64,000 nt of DNA from JAJDUF01 sp965214295. GTDB taxonomy: Bacteria > Chloroflexota > UBA11872 > UBA12225 > JAJDUF01. Shown in pieces: positions 56,957 through 64,000 of this stretch; the stretch's first letter is position 1; each line of letters opens with the position of its first letter. Both the position numbers and the translations under genes were made by a program. The stretch lies in NCBI GenBank assembly GCA_965214295.1, contig OZ243944.1, forward strand, positions 1,860,001-1,924,000. Reading direction: 5' to 3'. The notes under the pieces are model-generated. The model made no database searches. It was not told the origin of the DNA and worked only from the letters and a program-made list of their open reading frames with translations.

Positions 56957-58195
56957 ATGGTAGCGCAGCGCACGCGGGCCTCGAATAGCCAGCTTGGTTT
57001 TCGTCTTACTTATGATGCCAAGCAGCCGGAGGATCAGATCTTTCGCTCAATCCAGTCCTGCAGACTTGAGACGATACGCTCGTATGGTGAGCAGTGTGAG
57101 GGCTGGACCAACCGTTTGATTCTTGGTGACAATCTTCCAGCACTCCGTTTTCTGATCAATGATCGCAATATTCACGGAACTGTTCGGCTGGTCTATATTG
57201 ATCCGCCTTACGCGACTAACCGGACGTTCAAGACGAAATCGAGGAAACACGCCTACAGTGACCGCCTTAATGGAGAAGATTACATTGAATTCATACGAAG
57301 GCGTCTCATCCTGCTGAGAGACCTGATCGCACCGGATGGATCGATCTATATTCATCTGGATCAGACAATGGCGTTTGCAGTAAAGTTAATTATGGATGAA
57401 ATTTTCGGTCCTAGTTCTTTCCGAAACTGGATAACCAGAAAGAAGTGCCACTCGAAGAACTATACCAGGAATCAATACGGCAACACTCAAGACTTCATTC
57501 TCTATTACGCTAAAGGGAAGCGTCCTGTTTGGAATAGGCCCTATGAGGAAGGATCGTACACATTTGAACAGAGATTTCCACATGTTGAACCTAATACTGG
57601 TCGACGCTACGCGCTTGTACCCATCCATGCTAGAGGTACGCGAAATGGAGCTACCGGTCAACCTTGGCGTGGCATGAAACCACCACCGGGAAAGCACTGG
57701 CAGTACACGCCGGACAGGCTCGACGCCTTCGATGCACGTGGGGAAATATACTGGTCTCCCAATGGCAATCCGCGTAAGAAGGTATATGCTGATCAAGTTC
57801 CTGGTGTACCCATGTCGGACATCTGGCTCAACTTCAAGGACGAGCGTAATCAGATGATTGACCTCACTGGCTATCCAACCGAGAAGAATATCGAGCTTCT
57901 TCGGCACATCGTCCGCACGTCTTCAAATCCTGGCGATCTCGTTGTGGATTGTTTCTGTGGGTCAGGGACAACGCTCTTTGCTGCCGCTGAGATGGGGCGG
58001 CGCTGGATTGGTGTGGATTCCAGTGAAACCGCTATAGGAATAAGCGAGCAGAGACTCGCTACGCTTGCGCGGAAATTCTCTAATCATACAAGACAGCCGG
58101 CACTCATATCGGACACTACGATAGAGGAAAATCATCGCTTCTTGGGATTTACAGTAATGGCAGCGCAGTCTGATATCGAGGATTCATCCCAATAG
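56957..58195 (+). CDS. DNA methyltransferase (beta-class N6-adenine type) of an R-M pair
   Basis: 412 residues from the ATG at 56957; TTG at 56942 is an alternative. TNRLILGDNLPALRFL opens the domain, LVYIDPPYATNRTFKTK holds motif IV as DPPY (N6-adenine form), and VVDCFCGSGTTLFAAAEMGR, then WIGVDSSETAIGISEQRL, holds motif I, giving the IV-before-I beta class. The middle third is long and basic (RKKCHSKNYTRNQYGNTQDF) and is probably the target-recognition region. The gene is moderately AT-rich compared with the window. It overlaps the last 12 bp of the next gene in convergent orientation. That gene is the probable endonuclease. Confidence 0.85.
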   Translation: MVAQRTRASNSQLGFRLTYDAKQPEDQIFRSIQSCRLETIRSYGEQCEGWTNRLILGDNLPALRFLINDRNIHGTVRLVYIDPPYATNRTFKTKSRKHAYSDRLNGEDYIEFIRRRLILLRDLIAPDGSIYIHLDQTMAFAVKLIMDEIFGPSSFRNWITRKKCHSKNYTRNQYGNTQDFILYYAKGKRPVWNRPYEEGSYTFEQRFPHVEPNTGRRYALVPIHARGTRNGATGQPWRGMKPPPGKHWQYTPDRLDAFDARGEIYWSPNGNPRKKVYADQVPGVPMSDIWLNFKDERNQMIDLTGYPTEKNIELLRHIVRTSSNPGDLVVDCFCGSGTTLFAAAEMGRRWIGVDSSETAIGISEQRLATLARKFSNHTRQPALISDTTIEENHRFLGFTVMAAQSDIEDSSQ

Positions 58196-59053
58196 CCATT
58201 CTCTGGTGAGCCTTGATGGCAACATTTTCAACGTCACTAGCAGTACACAAGATGGAGCTCTAGCTTCAATGGAGGCGTAATCATCCCACATTGATCCCAT
58301 TAGAAGTCCAGGGCCATCATTAACAAGGATGATCTTCATTGATTTATTCCCTCTATTAGACCAACTCAATATCTCTGTGACCTCATCACGGTAATTCTTT
58401 ACCCGGTCGTCCTCTTGCGAACCGCCTCGTTCCTTATCATACCTCACAAAACCTGTGGCAACAGCCTGCTTGTTATCCACCCGGCGGATCAGGAAATCGG
58501 CCGGTATAGGCGTGGAAAACTCTTCTAGCACCTCATTTAGCATTACATCTCTACCAGCGCCACGCGGACCTTCGATCCTAAACTCTTGCCCGAGGTTTTT
58601 CTCGAACCAATCAAAGTATGCCTCAGAAAGAGCATATCCGGATACTCCTCTACTTGATGTTGTCTCCATGATGGCAATGATGGCTTCATCGTCGGTTGGG
58701 CGGTCTGCAAATCTCTCACGTACTACGGGCAGAGGACGAAATCCACTCCCAAAAGCGGAGATAATGTTCTCCGCCTCACGTTTTCGACCCATCTGCTGTT
58801 GGGACAACATAGGTGCAACATACTGACGAAAGACCTTCAATAGTTCCTTGCGTATGGCAGGTGGTTTCTGAATAATACTGCGGTAGAGATCATCGCTTGA
58901 TCTGGTCTCTACCAATAATTCACCGAATTGCTCAAGTATTGGCCTAAATTTCAATATGGCACCTTCTAGGTAATCAGGATAGTACGGTGATGAGAAAACT
59001 GTGATCCATTGGTATCGAGTAGGCTTGAGCTCTGCGAAAGTCGTCACGGCCAT
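58184..59053 (-). CDS. Probable restriction endonuclease convergent with the methyltransferase
   Basis: 289 residues from the ATG at 59053; the frame also opens with TTG at 59086, two bases after the preceding gene. The C-terminal third reads TPIPADFLIRRVDNKQAVAT and GFVRYDKERGGSQEDDRVKNYR, where the aspartate in ADFLIR and the following G-F-V-R-Y-D/E strand resemble the core of type II nucleases, but I cannot place it in a named family. The gene is clearly AT-rich, like the methyltransferase, and the two overlap at their 3' ends. Gene order and composition support a type II system acquired together; the nuclease call itself rests mainly on context. Confidence 0.55.
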   Translation of the reverse strand: MAVTTFAELKPTRYQWITVFSSPYYPDYLEGAILKFRPILEQFGELLVETRSSDDLYRSIIQKPPAIRKELLKVFRQYVAPMLSQQQMGRKREAENIISAFGSGFRPLPVVRERFADRPTDDEAIIAIMETTSSRGVSGYALSEAYFDWFEKNLGQEFRIEGPRGAGRDVMLNEVLEEFSTPIPADFLIRRVDNKQAVATGFVRYDKERGGSQEDDRVKNYRDEVTEILSWSNRGNKSMKIILVNDGPGLLMGSMWDDYASIEARAPSCVLLVTLKMLPSRLTREWLLG

Positions 59054-59088
59054 TCCCCATGCTTCCTTGAAGCGTAGACGACTCAAGG

Positions 59089-61185
59089 CTACCTGTCGAG
59101 TGCGGGCCAGAAGCGCTCGTAGAGTTGGGCGCGGTTGAGCGCGGCGACCTCATGCGCGGCGTTGGCTGCGAGCACCACCGTATGTACCCGCGATGGGAGC
59201 AGATCGTCCAGGGTGCAGTCATGTGCGGCCAGCCAGCGGCGATGCTCGCTGGCGGGGAGCCGGCCGGCGCGATCAAGATAGGACCCTAGTCGCTCTCGCA
59301 GTTCGCCGGCCGCCGCTCCGTCGCCGGGCAGGAGCAACAGTAACCCGATCCCTGGCACATCCGGCACGGCCCAGCCGCACGTACCCTCTGGCAATAGGCC
59401 GTCTGCTACCAGCAGCGGCACCGTCCGGTCGAGGCAACACATGTGCCAGAAGAGCCGCTGGTGGTACCGGCGCTGCGCCTTCCCGGGGCCGGTATAGCGA
59501 AAGAAGTCTTGCTCGCCCCGCGGTGAGAGCAGGACCAACTGCTTGGGTCGCTGCTGGGAACCCAACGCAGCGACATAGGCTTGTAGCTCGCGCTCCGGGA
59601 GCGCGGTGCCCGGACTCACGACGGCGAATGCGCCGACCTCCTCGGAGTGATCCGGGTCGGGGAAGCCCACCGTTTGGGCAAAGATGACCGCCGGGTGCTT
59701 CATCAGGTAGTTGTCTACCTCTTGGGGGTAGATATTCTCGCCCGACCGGATAATGGTTTCCTTTGACCGACCGACAATGTAGACGTGGCCTTCAGCAGTG
59801 ATCTCGGCAATGTCGCCCGTATCGTGGTAGCCGCCGGCAAAGGCCCCCGCATTGTCTTCCGAGCGGTCATAGGCCACGAGGATGTTACCCCGCTGCACCA
59901 GTCGGCCGCGCCCGGTGCGCTGTGGACATCCGGTGTCATCCAGCACGCGCAGGTCGAGATAGCGATTGGTCGGGCCGGTGGAGCTGAGGCGATCTCGGTA
60001 GTAGGCGAGCGGGTAGTCGGGACGCATGTTCGTACTGCCCAAGTGGTTCTCGGACATACCCCAGCGGAACAGGACGAGGATGCCGAGGTCGAGCAGCCGT
60101 GCCTGCACCTCCGGCGCCAGCGGTCCACTGCCGACGGCGATCCACTTGAGCGTGCCGGCCGCGCGCAACCGCCGAAACAAGGCCGCATTGCGCCGGTCGC
60201 CGGGGCTGACCGGATCGAGCACCGGCGTCAGGTGTCGCTGCACCATCGAGCTGGTCGTGATCCGGTCGCGCACCGCCACGTCCCAGTGGAAGCCGAATGG
60301 CGGCACGACGATGCGCGCGCCGACTCCGAGGAGCGCGAGCGAGAAGGCAATCGCGTTGATGTGATAGAGCGGGTTGACCAGCAGAAAACGGTCGGCGGCT
60401 TTGAGCACAAAGCCCTCTTGCAGCGCCAACGATCCCGTCAGCAGCCCCGCTGCGGAGAGCATCGCCCCCTTGGGGCGGCCCGTGGTGCCGGAGGTGGACA
60501 GGATCAGCACCGGGTCGTCGAACGCCGGGGGGTGCTCCAGCGCAATGGTGGTGGGCTGTGCCGCGACGGCCGCCCGAAACCGCTCCCCGTGTACGTCCAC
60601 AACGCGCGCCGGGTCTACGCCGAACTCGGCAGCGAACGCCGCCGGCTCACGGTCAATGAAGATGCGGTGGTAGGCGGTGCCTTGCAGGAGCGCGCGCGCC
60701 CGGTCCCGTTGCGCCATGTTGATCGGCGTGACCAGCGCGCCGATAGCCCACGCTGCGTACTGGAGGGCCAGCACCTCGCGGCTGTTGGGCAGGCAGAGTG
60801 CGAGGCGCTGCCACGGCCCGAGTCCCTCAGCCCGCAGCCACGCTGCGCGTCGTTGGATCAGTGCCGTTAGCTCGCTATAGGTAGTGAGGATCGGCGGCGT
60901 ATCGGGCGCGGCACCATGACCGGCAAACTTGACCCGGCCGTAGTCGGCGAGTGCGACGCGCGGTCCGTACTGCTCACCGAGCCACTGCACAAAGCGCAGA
61001 AACGACTGAGCGGGCACCCCGGCGGTGTTGCTCGCGGTTTCTGCCCAAGGGAAGACGGGCGTGACCACGCGGCCATGCTCATCGCGTGCCGTATGCGCCT
61101 GCCGCCACTCGTCGGTAGCCCGTAGTGCCGTCAGCCACGCCGGCTCCTGGGCCGGAGAGGCGTGTGCGAGGTGCGATACGACCAT
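59089..61185 (-). CDS. Acyl-CoA synthetase-like adenylate-forming enzyme with C-terminal extension
   Basis: 698 residues. LILSTSGTTGRPKGAM is the AMP-binding P-loop (A3), FRWGMSENHLGS the A5 region, YHDTGDIAEITAEGHVYIVG the A7 motif and RSKETIIRSGENIYPQEVDN the A8 hinge. The A10 catalytic lysine region is diverged: FRYTGPGKAQRRYHQRL. An N-terminal stretch of about 60 residues and a C-terminal extension of about 130 residues (beginning LFWHMCCLDRTVPLLVAD) are not part of the standard fold, and the latter matches no family I recognise. The enzyme activates a carboxylate as acyl-adenylate, probably to CoA or another acceptor. The gene stops three bases before the frame of the nuclease gene on the same strand. 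Confidence 0.8.
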   Translation of the reverse strand: MVVSHLAHASPAQEPAWLTALRATDEWRQAHTARDEHGRVVTPVFPWAETASNTAGVPAQSFLRFVQWLGEQYGPRVALADYGRVKFAGHGAAPDTPPILTTYSELTALIQRRAAWLRAEGLGPWQRLALCLPNSREVLALQYAAWAIGALVTPINMAQRDRARALLQGTAYHRIFIDREPAAFAAEFGVDPARVVDVHGERFRAAVAAQPTTIALEHPPAFDDPVLILSTSGTTGRPKGAMLSAAGLLTGSLALQEGFVLKAADRFLLVNPLYHINAIAFSLALLGVGARIVVPPFGFHWDVAVRDRITTSSMVQRHLTPVLDPVSPGDRRNAALFRRLRAAGTLKWIAVGSGPLAPEVQARLLDLGILVLFRWGMSENHLGSTNMRPDYPLAYYRDRLSSTGPTNRYLDLRVLDDTGCPQRTGRGRLVQRGNILVAYDRSEDNAGAFAGGYHDTGDIAEITAEGHVYIVGRSKETIIRSGENIYPQEVDNYLMKHPAVIFAQTVGFPDPDHSEEVGAFAVVSPGTALPERELQAYVAALGSQQRPKQLVLLSPRGEQDFFRYTGPGKAQRRYHQRLFWHMCCLDRTVPLLVADGLLPEGTCGWAVPDVPGIGLLLLLPGDGAAAGELRERLGSYLDRAGRLPASEHRRWLAAHDCTLDDLLPSRVHTVVLAANAAHEVAALNRAQLYERFWPALDR

Positions 61186-61233
61186 CGTGCCGCGAGTATA
61201 TGAAAATAACGCCTATCCGTCATGCCCGCGCCA

Positions 61234-61358
61234 GGAGACCTTTGCAAAACCGTCATTCCCGCGCAAGCGGGAATCCAAAAAAATCGGACTGTCCAGGTTG
61301 GCCGGAGTGGAGCCACTGCCACGATAACACTCCGTCCGGGGAGTTATACAAAGTCTCC
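61234..61358. mobile_element. 125-bp inverted-repeat element (second family), copy B
   Basis: Starts GGAGACCTTTGCAAAAC and ends GAGTTATACAAAGTCTCC (imperfect inverse). It sits inside a disrupted palindromic unit: CATGCCCGCGCCA on the left and TCAAGCGGGAATGACG on the right. Inside is an exact ATTCCC-N8-GGGAAT unit at 61255-61274, at the same offset as in copy A. The right terminus is more decayed than in copy A. Confidence 0.82.
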
Positions 61359-61418
61359 TCAAGCGGGAATGACGAGCTGGGGTTGTGAAGACGACCGGCA
61401 TTAGGGGCTGTGCTCAGA

Positions 61419-61437
61419 ACTGTCCTCACGGGACAGT
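61419..61437. terminator. Short hairpin downstream of small ORF
   Basis: ACTGTCC (61419-61425), a five-base loop, GGACAGT (61431-61437): a 7-bp perfect stem about 20 bp past the stop of the minus-strand reading frame at 61458. No clear T-run is present. Confidence 0.35.
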
Positions 61438-61457
61438 CACGTTACCTATTTTAACGG

Positions 61458-61625
61458 TCAGGTTTCCCCGAACTGAGGGGCGACGTATAAGACCTTTCCG
61501 CTCTCCGTTTCGACGTATAGGACCTCGCCGCTCTCCGTTTTGACCTTGGTCACCTGTTGCGCTGGCGTCACCGGGTCGTTGCTTGGGGTGACAACCCCTG
61601 CCCCGCCCAAGTCGCCGACAGTCAT
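61458..61625 (-). CDS. Small ORF with internal repeat, unknown
   Basis: 55 residues (ATG 61625). The second half is a direct repeat: VKTESGEVLYV followed at once by VETESGKVLYV, with no signal peptide or cysteine. The first half is Gly/Val/Pro-rich (TVGDLGGAGVVTPSNDPVTP). It lies in the gap between two minus-strand genes, 44 bp downstream of the FAD oxidoreductase. No homologue is recognised and no strong ribosome site is visible. It is included because the residue repeat looks protein-coding rather than random. Confidence 0.35.
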   Translation of the reverse strand: MTVGDLGGAGVVTPSNDPVTPAQQVTKVKTESGEVLYVETESGKVLYVAPQFGET

Positions 61626-61669
61626 CACCGGCTAGGGCCGCTACCAGGGATGCCTCTACGAGCCACTGA

Positions 61670-63016
61670 TCACCGGCCTCCGGTAAGGCGCGGAAGCCGG
61701 GCCACGAGCCGGTTGGCCATGCGGATGCTGTAGTTCTGTCCCCGGTCTTGCGGGTAGACCTGGAACATGTTCGCGAGATAGAGGCCTGGCAGCGGCGTTT
61801 CGTGCGGCGGGATGTGCTGCACGAAGTCGGTGGTGACGATAGGCTGGGCAAAGGGTGCTTGCCATACCCAATGCTCCTGCACCCAGCTTGGCTCGAAATC
61901 GGGATTGATTTGCTTGAGGGAGGGGTAGAACTGCGCCACCGTCTCGGTGTCGTCTTGCGTGAATAGTGGATGCTCCATGGGCAAGTAGTTGCCGAGATAG
62001 AGCAACCGCCGGCCGCCATACTCGGCCGGGTCCACGCAGTTTGTGTGCTCGACGGCCGCCAGAAACGGGTACCCGGGATCGTTGATACTGAGCCAGTAGA
62101 CGGGCGGCATGAAGGGACGGTCGAGCGCCAGGATGACGCAGTGCGCTCCATACGCCTGTCCCCAGGCGAACTGCCGGGCGAACGCTGCCGGCAACTGGGG
62201 CGTGAGGCGGAGGGTGACTCGGGTCGGCAGCGTGGATACAACGGCTCCGAAGCGGTGGTCGGTCGGCGGAACAGTGGCCGCGGTCGGTCGACTCTCGATC
62301 CGAAACGTGCCGTCCGGCCGCTTTTCGATAGCGCGAGCCTCGTGCCCCAGCAGCACTCGCCCCCCATGCCGCTCGATCTCCCGTACCAGCGCAGCGTAGA
62401 TGTGTTGAAAGCCGCCGCGCACGTAGCCGAGCGATTGGCTACGAAAATGCACACGTGCCCAGAACCACGACAGCGCGATCTGCTCGGCATAGGCGCCGAA
62501 CTTGCTGACGAGTTGTGGTCCCCACACGAGGTCGTAAACGCGCCGCCCCATCGTGCGGCGAATCCAGGGGGCCGCCGCGCGGCCCTCCAGGCGTTGATGC
62601 TGCCGTTCCAGCTTCAGGTAGGCAATGGCGGCGCCCAGCCGCAGGCGCTCCGGCGGCGAAAGTGGGCCGAAGCGCAGCACCCGCCGGGCCGAGTCGAGGG
62701 GCCAAGCGCGCCCGTGGACAAGACAGGCAGTAGTCGGGCGCGGCCACACCAGCCGCGCGCCCAACCCCAGCTCCTCTATCAGGGCAATGGCGTCGCGGTC
62801 CGAGCGGAAGAGGTGGTGGTAGAATTTCTCCAGATAGGTGTTCGGTAAGCCAGGGAATGAAAAGCCGGCGGCCAAGCCTCCCGCCGCCCGCTCCCGCTCC
62901 AGCACGGTCACCGGCTCGCCACGCTGCGCCAGCCGCAGCGCGACGGTCAGCCCCAGCGCACCGGCGCCCAGCACCCCCCAGCCGGCGGAGTCGTCCTCTC
63001 GCTGTATGCCGCTCAT
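61670..63016 (-). CDS. FAD-dependent oxidoreductase (amine oxidase / protoporphyrinogen-oxidase-like)
   Basis: 448 residues. GWGVLGAGALGLTVALRLAQ is the FAD dinucleotide loop, PVTVLERERAAGGLAAGFSF the E-R-x-x-x-G-G motif, and FGAVVSTLPTRVTLRL the second FAD-binding segment, with LPGLYLANMFQVYPQDRGQN at the C-terminal closing strand. YLEKFYHHLFRSD resembles the NAD(P)-binding/UDP-galactopyranose-mutase-like group that acts on lipid-linked sugars or carotenoids. It starts 98 bp from a MITE-like element. The substrate is unassigned, and the neighbouring adenylate-forming enzyme could but need not be in the same pathway. Confidence 0.8.
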   Translation of the reverse strand: MSGIQREDDSAGWGVLGAGALGLTVALRLAQRGEPVTVLERERAAGGLAAGFSFPGLPNTYLEKFYHHLFRSDRDAIALIEELGLGARLVWPRPTTACLVHGRAWPLDSARRVLRFGPLSPPERLRLGAAIAYLKLERQHQRLEGRAAAPWIRRTMGRRVYDLVWGPQLVSKFGAYAEQIALSWFWARVHFRSQSLGYVRGGFQHIYAALVREIERHGGRVLLGHEARAIEKRPDGTFRIESRPTAATVPPTDHRFGAVVSTLPTRVTLRLTPQLPAAFARQFAWGQAYGAHCVILALDRPFMPPVYWLSINDPGYPFLAAVEHTNCVDPAEYGGRRLLYLGNYLPMEHPLFTQDDTETVAQFYPSLKQINPDFEPSWVQEHWVWQAPFAQPIVTTDFVQHIPPHETPLPGLYLANMFQVYPQDRGQNYSIRMANRLVARLPRLTGGR

Positions 63017-63113
63017 AGTAGTTTTTGGTGACTGGTGGCTCGTTATGGGGGATAGCGGCGATATGGAGTGAACTGTTAGCTTGTTAGCTACCCGCGTGAG
63101 GCCGTCAAGCTAG

Positions 63114-63284
63114 AGCGTGTTCACACAACCGCTCCCATACCGTCATAATGTCACCCTGAACGCAGTGAAGGGTCTACAATACTTGTCGTGAGCACCGGTT
63201 TTGGCCAGCGGGCGCTTGAGATTCCTCGCTGTGCCCGCAATGATAGGCTGACAGGAGCAGCTGGCAGCTTAGTGTGAACACGCC
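63114..63284. mobile_element. 171-bp MITE-like element, copy 3
   Basis: Termini AGCGTGTTCACAC and GTGTGAACACGCC, left flank CTAG (63110-63113), right flank CCAG (63285-63288, one mismatch). The interior matches copies 1 and 2 with scattered changes. The right end abuts the 3' part of a minus-strand reading frame, which continues into the element. Confidence 0.88.
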
Positions 63285-63591
63285 CCAGCTCGGCAAGCAG
63301 CTTGCCAAGGATGTCTCGTATATCGCACACCTCTACCGAATAACGACTGCGCCTAGTTGCGCGCAGTCGTGCGGCGGCGGCAAGCTGCCCGTGTGAGCCA
63401 AACGGAATCTGTGCAGCCCGGCCCGGTCCTGCCGTGTTGGGTTGGATAGTGAGATGGTATTCGAGGAGCTCGCTCCTCCTGACCTGACGCTGCACCCGGC
63501 GACAGACGAAAGAGTGCTGGGTGACCCCCTCCGCTCTGAGGATGGCGTTGAGCGATCCGGTCCACTGATCAACTGTCGGTTGCGACATCAA
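63151..63591 (-). CDS. Hypothetical protein whose 3' end reads into the MITE
   Basis: 146 residues from TTG 63591, or ATG 63588. The first 100 residues (TVDQWTGSLNAILRAEGVTQ, FVCRRVQRQVRRSELLEYHL, VCDIRDILGKLLAEL) look like a small basic alpha/beta protein; no family is recognised. From 63284 onward the frame is element DNA, adding about 45 residues, so the original C-terminus has been lost. It overlaps the end of the upstream gene by 23 bp, an arrangement frequent in toxin-antitoxin and phage-type gene pairs. Function is not assigned. Confidence 0.4.
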   Translation of the reverse strand: MMSQPTVDQWTGSLNAILRAEGVTQHSFVCRRVQRQVRRSELLEYHLTIQPNTAGPGRAAQIPFGSHGQLAAAARLRATRRSRYSVEVCDIRDILGKLLAELGRVHTKLPAAPVSLSLRAQRGISSARWPKPVLTTSIVDPSLRSG

Positions 63592-63937
63592 CGAGAGCCT
63601 GCTCTACGGAGGCGGCTAGCATTGCGTAGTGGGCCTTCTCCCAACTGTCATCTTCGATAGTCCCGGAGCGCCAACGGTCCAAAAACTGGCGCCAGGTCAG
63701 GTCGAACCTGCGCCCGTAGTGCTGGACCTCCTCCCAGATCGCCTGAAAATCCGGGTCGTGATTCAACACCTCCGGCACAGGATCGTGCCGGAGGTGCGGT
63801 TGGTTGCCATCCGGGGGCTGACTCACATCTGCGATCAGCCCTGCTGGTTCACGCTTTGGCGTCTCCAAGTCTACGGTACCTCGGCTAGACACGGTATGAC
63901 TCCTGGTCGTGCGCGTTGACCGGTGAGCCGGCATCAC
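63569..63937 (-). CDS. Hypothetical small acidic protein, paired with the preceding gene
   Basis: 122 residues, GTG at 63937, with a second start one codon later. The N-terminal 45 residues are polar and low-complexity. The C-terminal 65 (DPDFQAIWEEVQHYGRRFDL, SGTIEDDSWEKAHYAMLAAS) form a compact helical domain rich in Trp and acidic residues. I recognise no family. It lies upstream of the basic protein at 63591 with a 23-bp overlap, and the acidic-upstream/basic-downstream order resembles antitoxin-toxin modules. The region to the right edge has a TATAGTATGAT-rich stretch on this strand but no good -35. Confidence 0.4.
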   Translation of the reverse strand: MMPAHRSTRTTRSHTVSSRGTVDLETPKREPAGLIADVSQPPDGNQPHLRHDPVPEVLNHDPDFQAIWEEVQHYGRRFDLTWRQFLDRWRSGTIEDDSWEKAHYAMLAASVEQALVDVATDS

Positions 63938-64000
63938 GGGAGCTTGTGCAGGACGATTGGCGAGCGTATCATACTATAGCCTATAGCGGGGCAGCGATGG

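Noticed and set aside
59785..60870. 361-residue plus-strand frame
   Set aside because: It is the antisense shadow of the adenylate-forming enzyme, whose motifs A3-A8 are clear on the other strand.
61426..62490. 354-residue minus-strand frame
   Set aside because: It overlaps the FAD oxidoreductase in another frame and is Arg/Ser-rich without any motif.
36..63280. CRISPR array made of the repeated GTCATTCCCGC units
   Set aside because: The units are scattered, in both orientations, with no regular spacers and no cas genes. They are palindromic intergenic elements.

Overview
This window reads as a high-GC bacterial chromosome segment. The content suggests a Chloroflexota-type organism or a similar environmental lineage, but this is tentative because there is no rRNA to place it. 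Core genes are ftsZ, recN, nadK, pyrE and a tRNA-Leu. They sit among many paralogous sugar-metabolism genes (Gfo/Idh/MocA dehydrogenases, enolase-superfamily dehydratases, aldo/keto reductases, five-bladed-propeller proteins), XdhC/CoxG maturation proteins, and an unusually dense set of restriction-modification and other defence genes.

Layout. 0-9 kb: two membrane glycosyltransferases, an SPFH protein, a ribbon-helix-helix gene pair, an orphan DNA methyltransferase, a PHP phosphoesterase, a lipid-flippase-like membrane protein and an alpha/beta hydrolase. 9.4-13.2 kb: xdhC-coxG, then a methyltransferase/nuclease pair of lower GC. 13.4-20.9 kb: a fused CydDC-like ABC exporter, a Gfo/Idh/MocA dehydrogenase, a stand-alone LanC-like protein and three small membrane genes. 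21-27.7 kb: a four-gene membrane operon (YfhO-like, two membrane-anchored beta-rich proteins, a GT-C-like protein) whose GC falls toward its end. 27.7-41.8 kb: two cassettes of sugar-metabolism genes, each with a dehydrogenase and a propeller protein, separated by a defence block of a giant type IIG restriction enzyme, an ApeA-like HEPN protein and a vapB gene followed by a 19-codon stump of vapC. 41.9-52.5 kb: methyltransferase, flavoprotein, VOC protein, pyrE, a three-gene ABC-2 exporter, recN, nadK, tRNA-Leu(UAG) and ftsZ. 52.6-56.4 kb: an enolase-superfamily enzyme, a polyketide-cyclase-like protein and two tandem aldo/keto reductases. 56.4-64 kb: an excisionase-type HTH gene, another methyltransferase with a probable restriction endonuclease, an acyl-CoA-synthetase-like enzyme, an FAD-dependent oxidoreductase and a small overlapping gene pair.

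Repeats are the second major feature. A palindromic unit, ATTCCC-N8-GGGAAT (the core formula of Neisseria dRS3), occurs intact at least nine times and in many degenerate forms. It lies both between genes and in frame inside genes. Two families of short non-autonomous inverted-repeat elements are present. One is 171 bp, has 13-bp termini and CTAG flanks, and occurs three times; two copies begin directly after the TAG stop codon of a gene. The other is about 124 bp, occurs twice, carries a palindromic unit inside itself, and one copy has landed in the exact centre of another palindromic unit.

The most interesting signals are the ApeA/type IIG block next to the broken vapBC locus, the repeat element translated in frame inside the restriction enzyme, the nested element families, and four separate DNA-methyltransferase loci in 64 kb.
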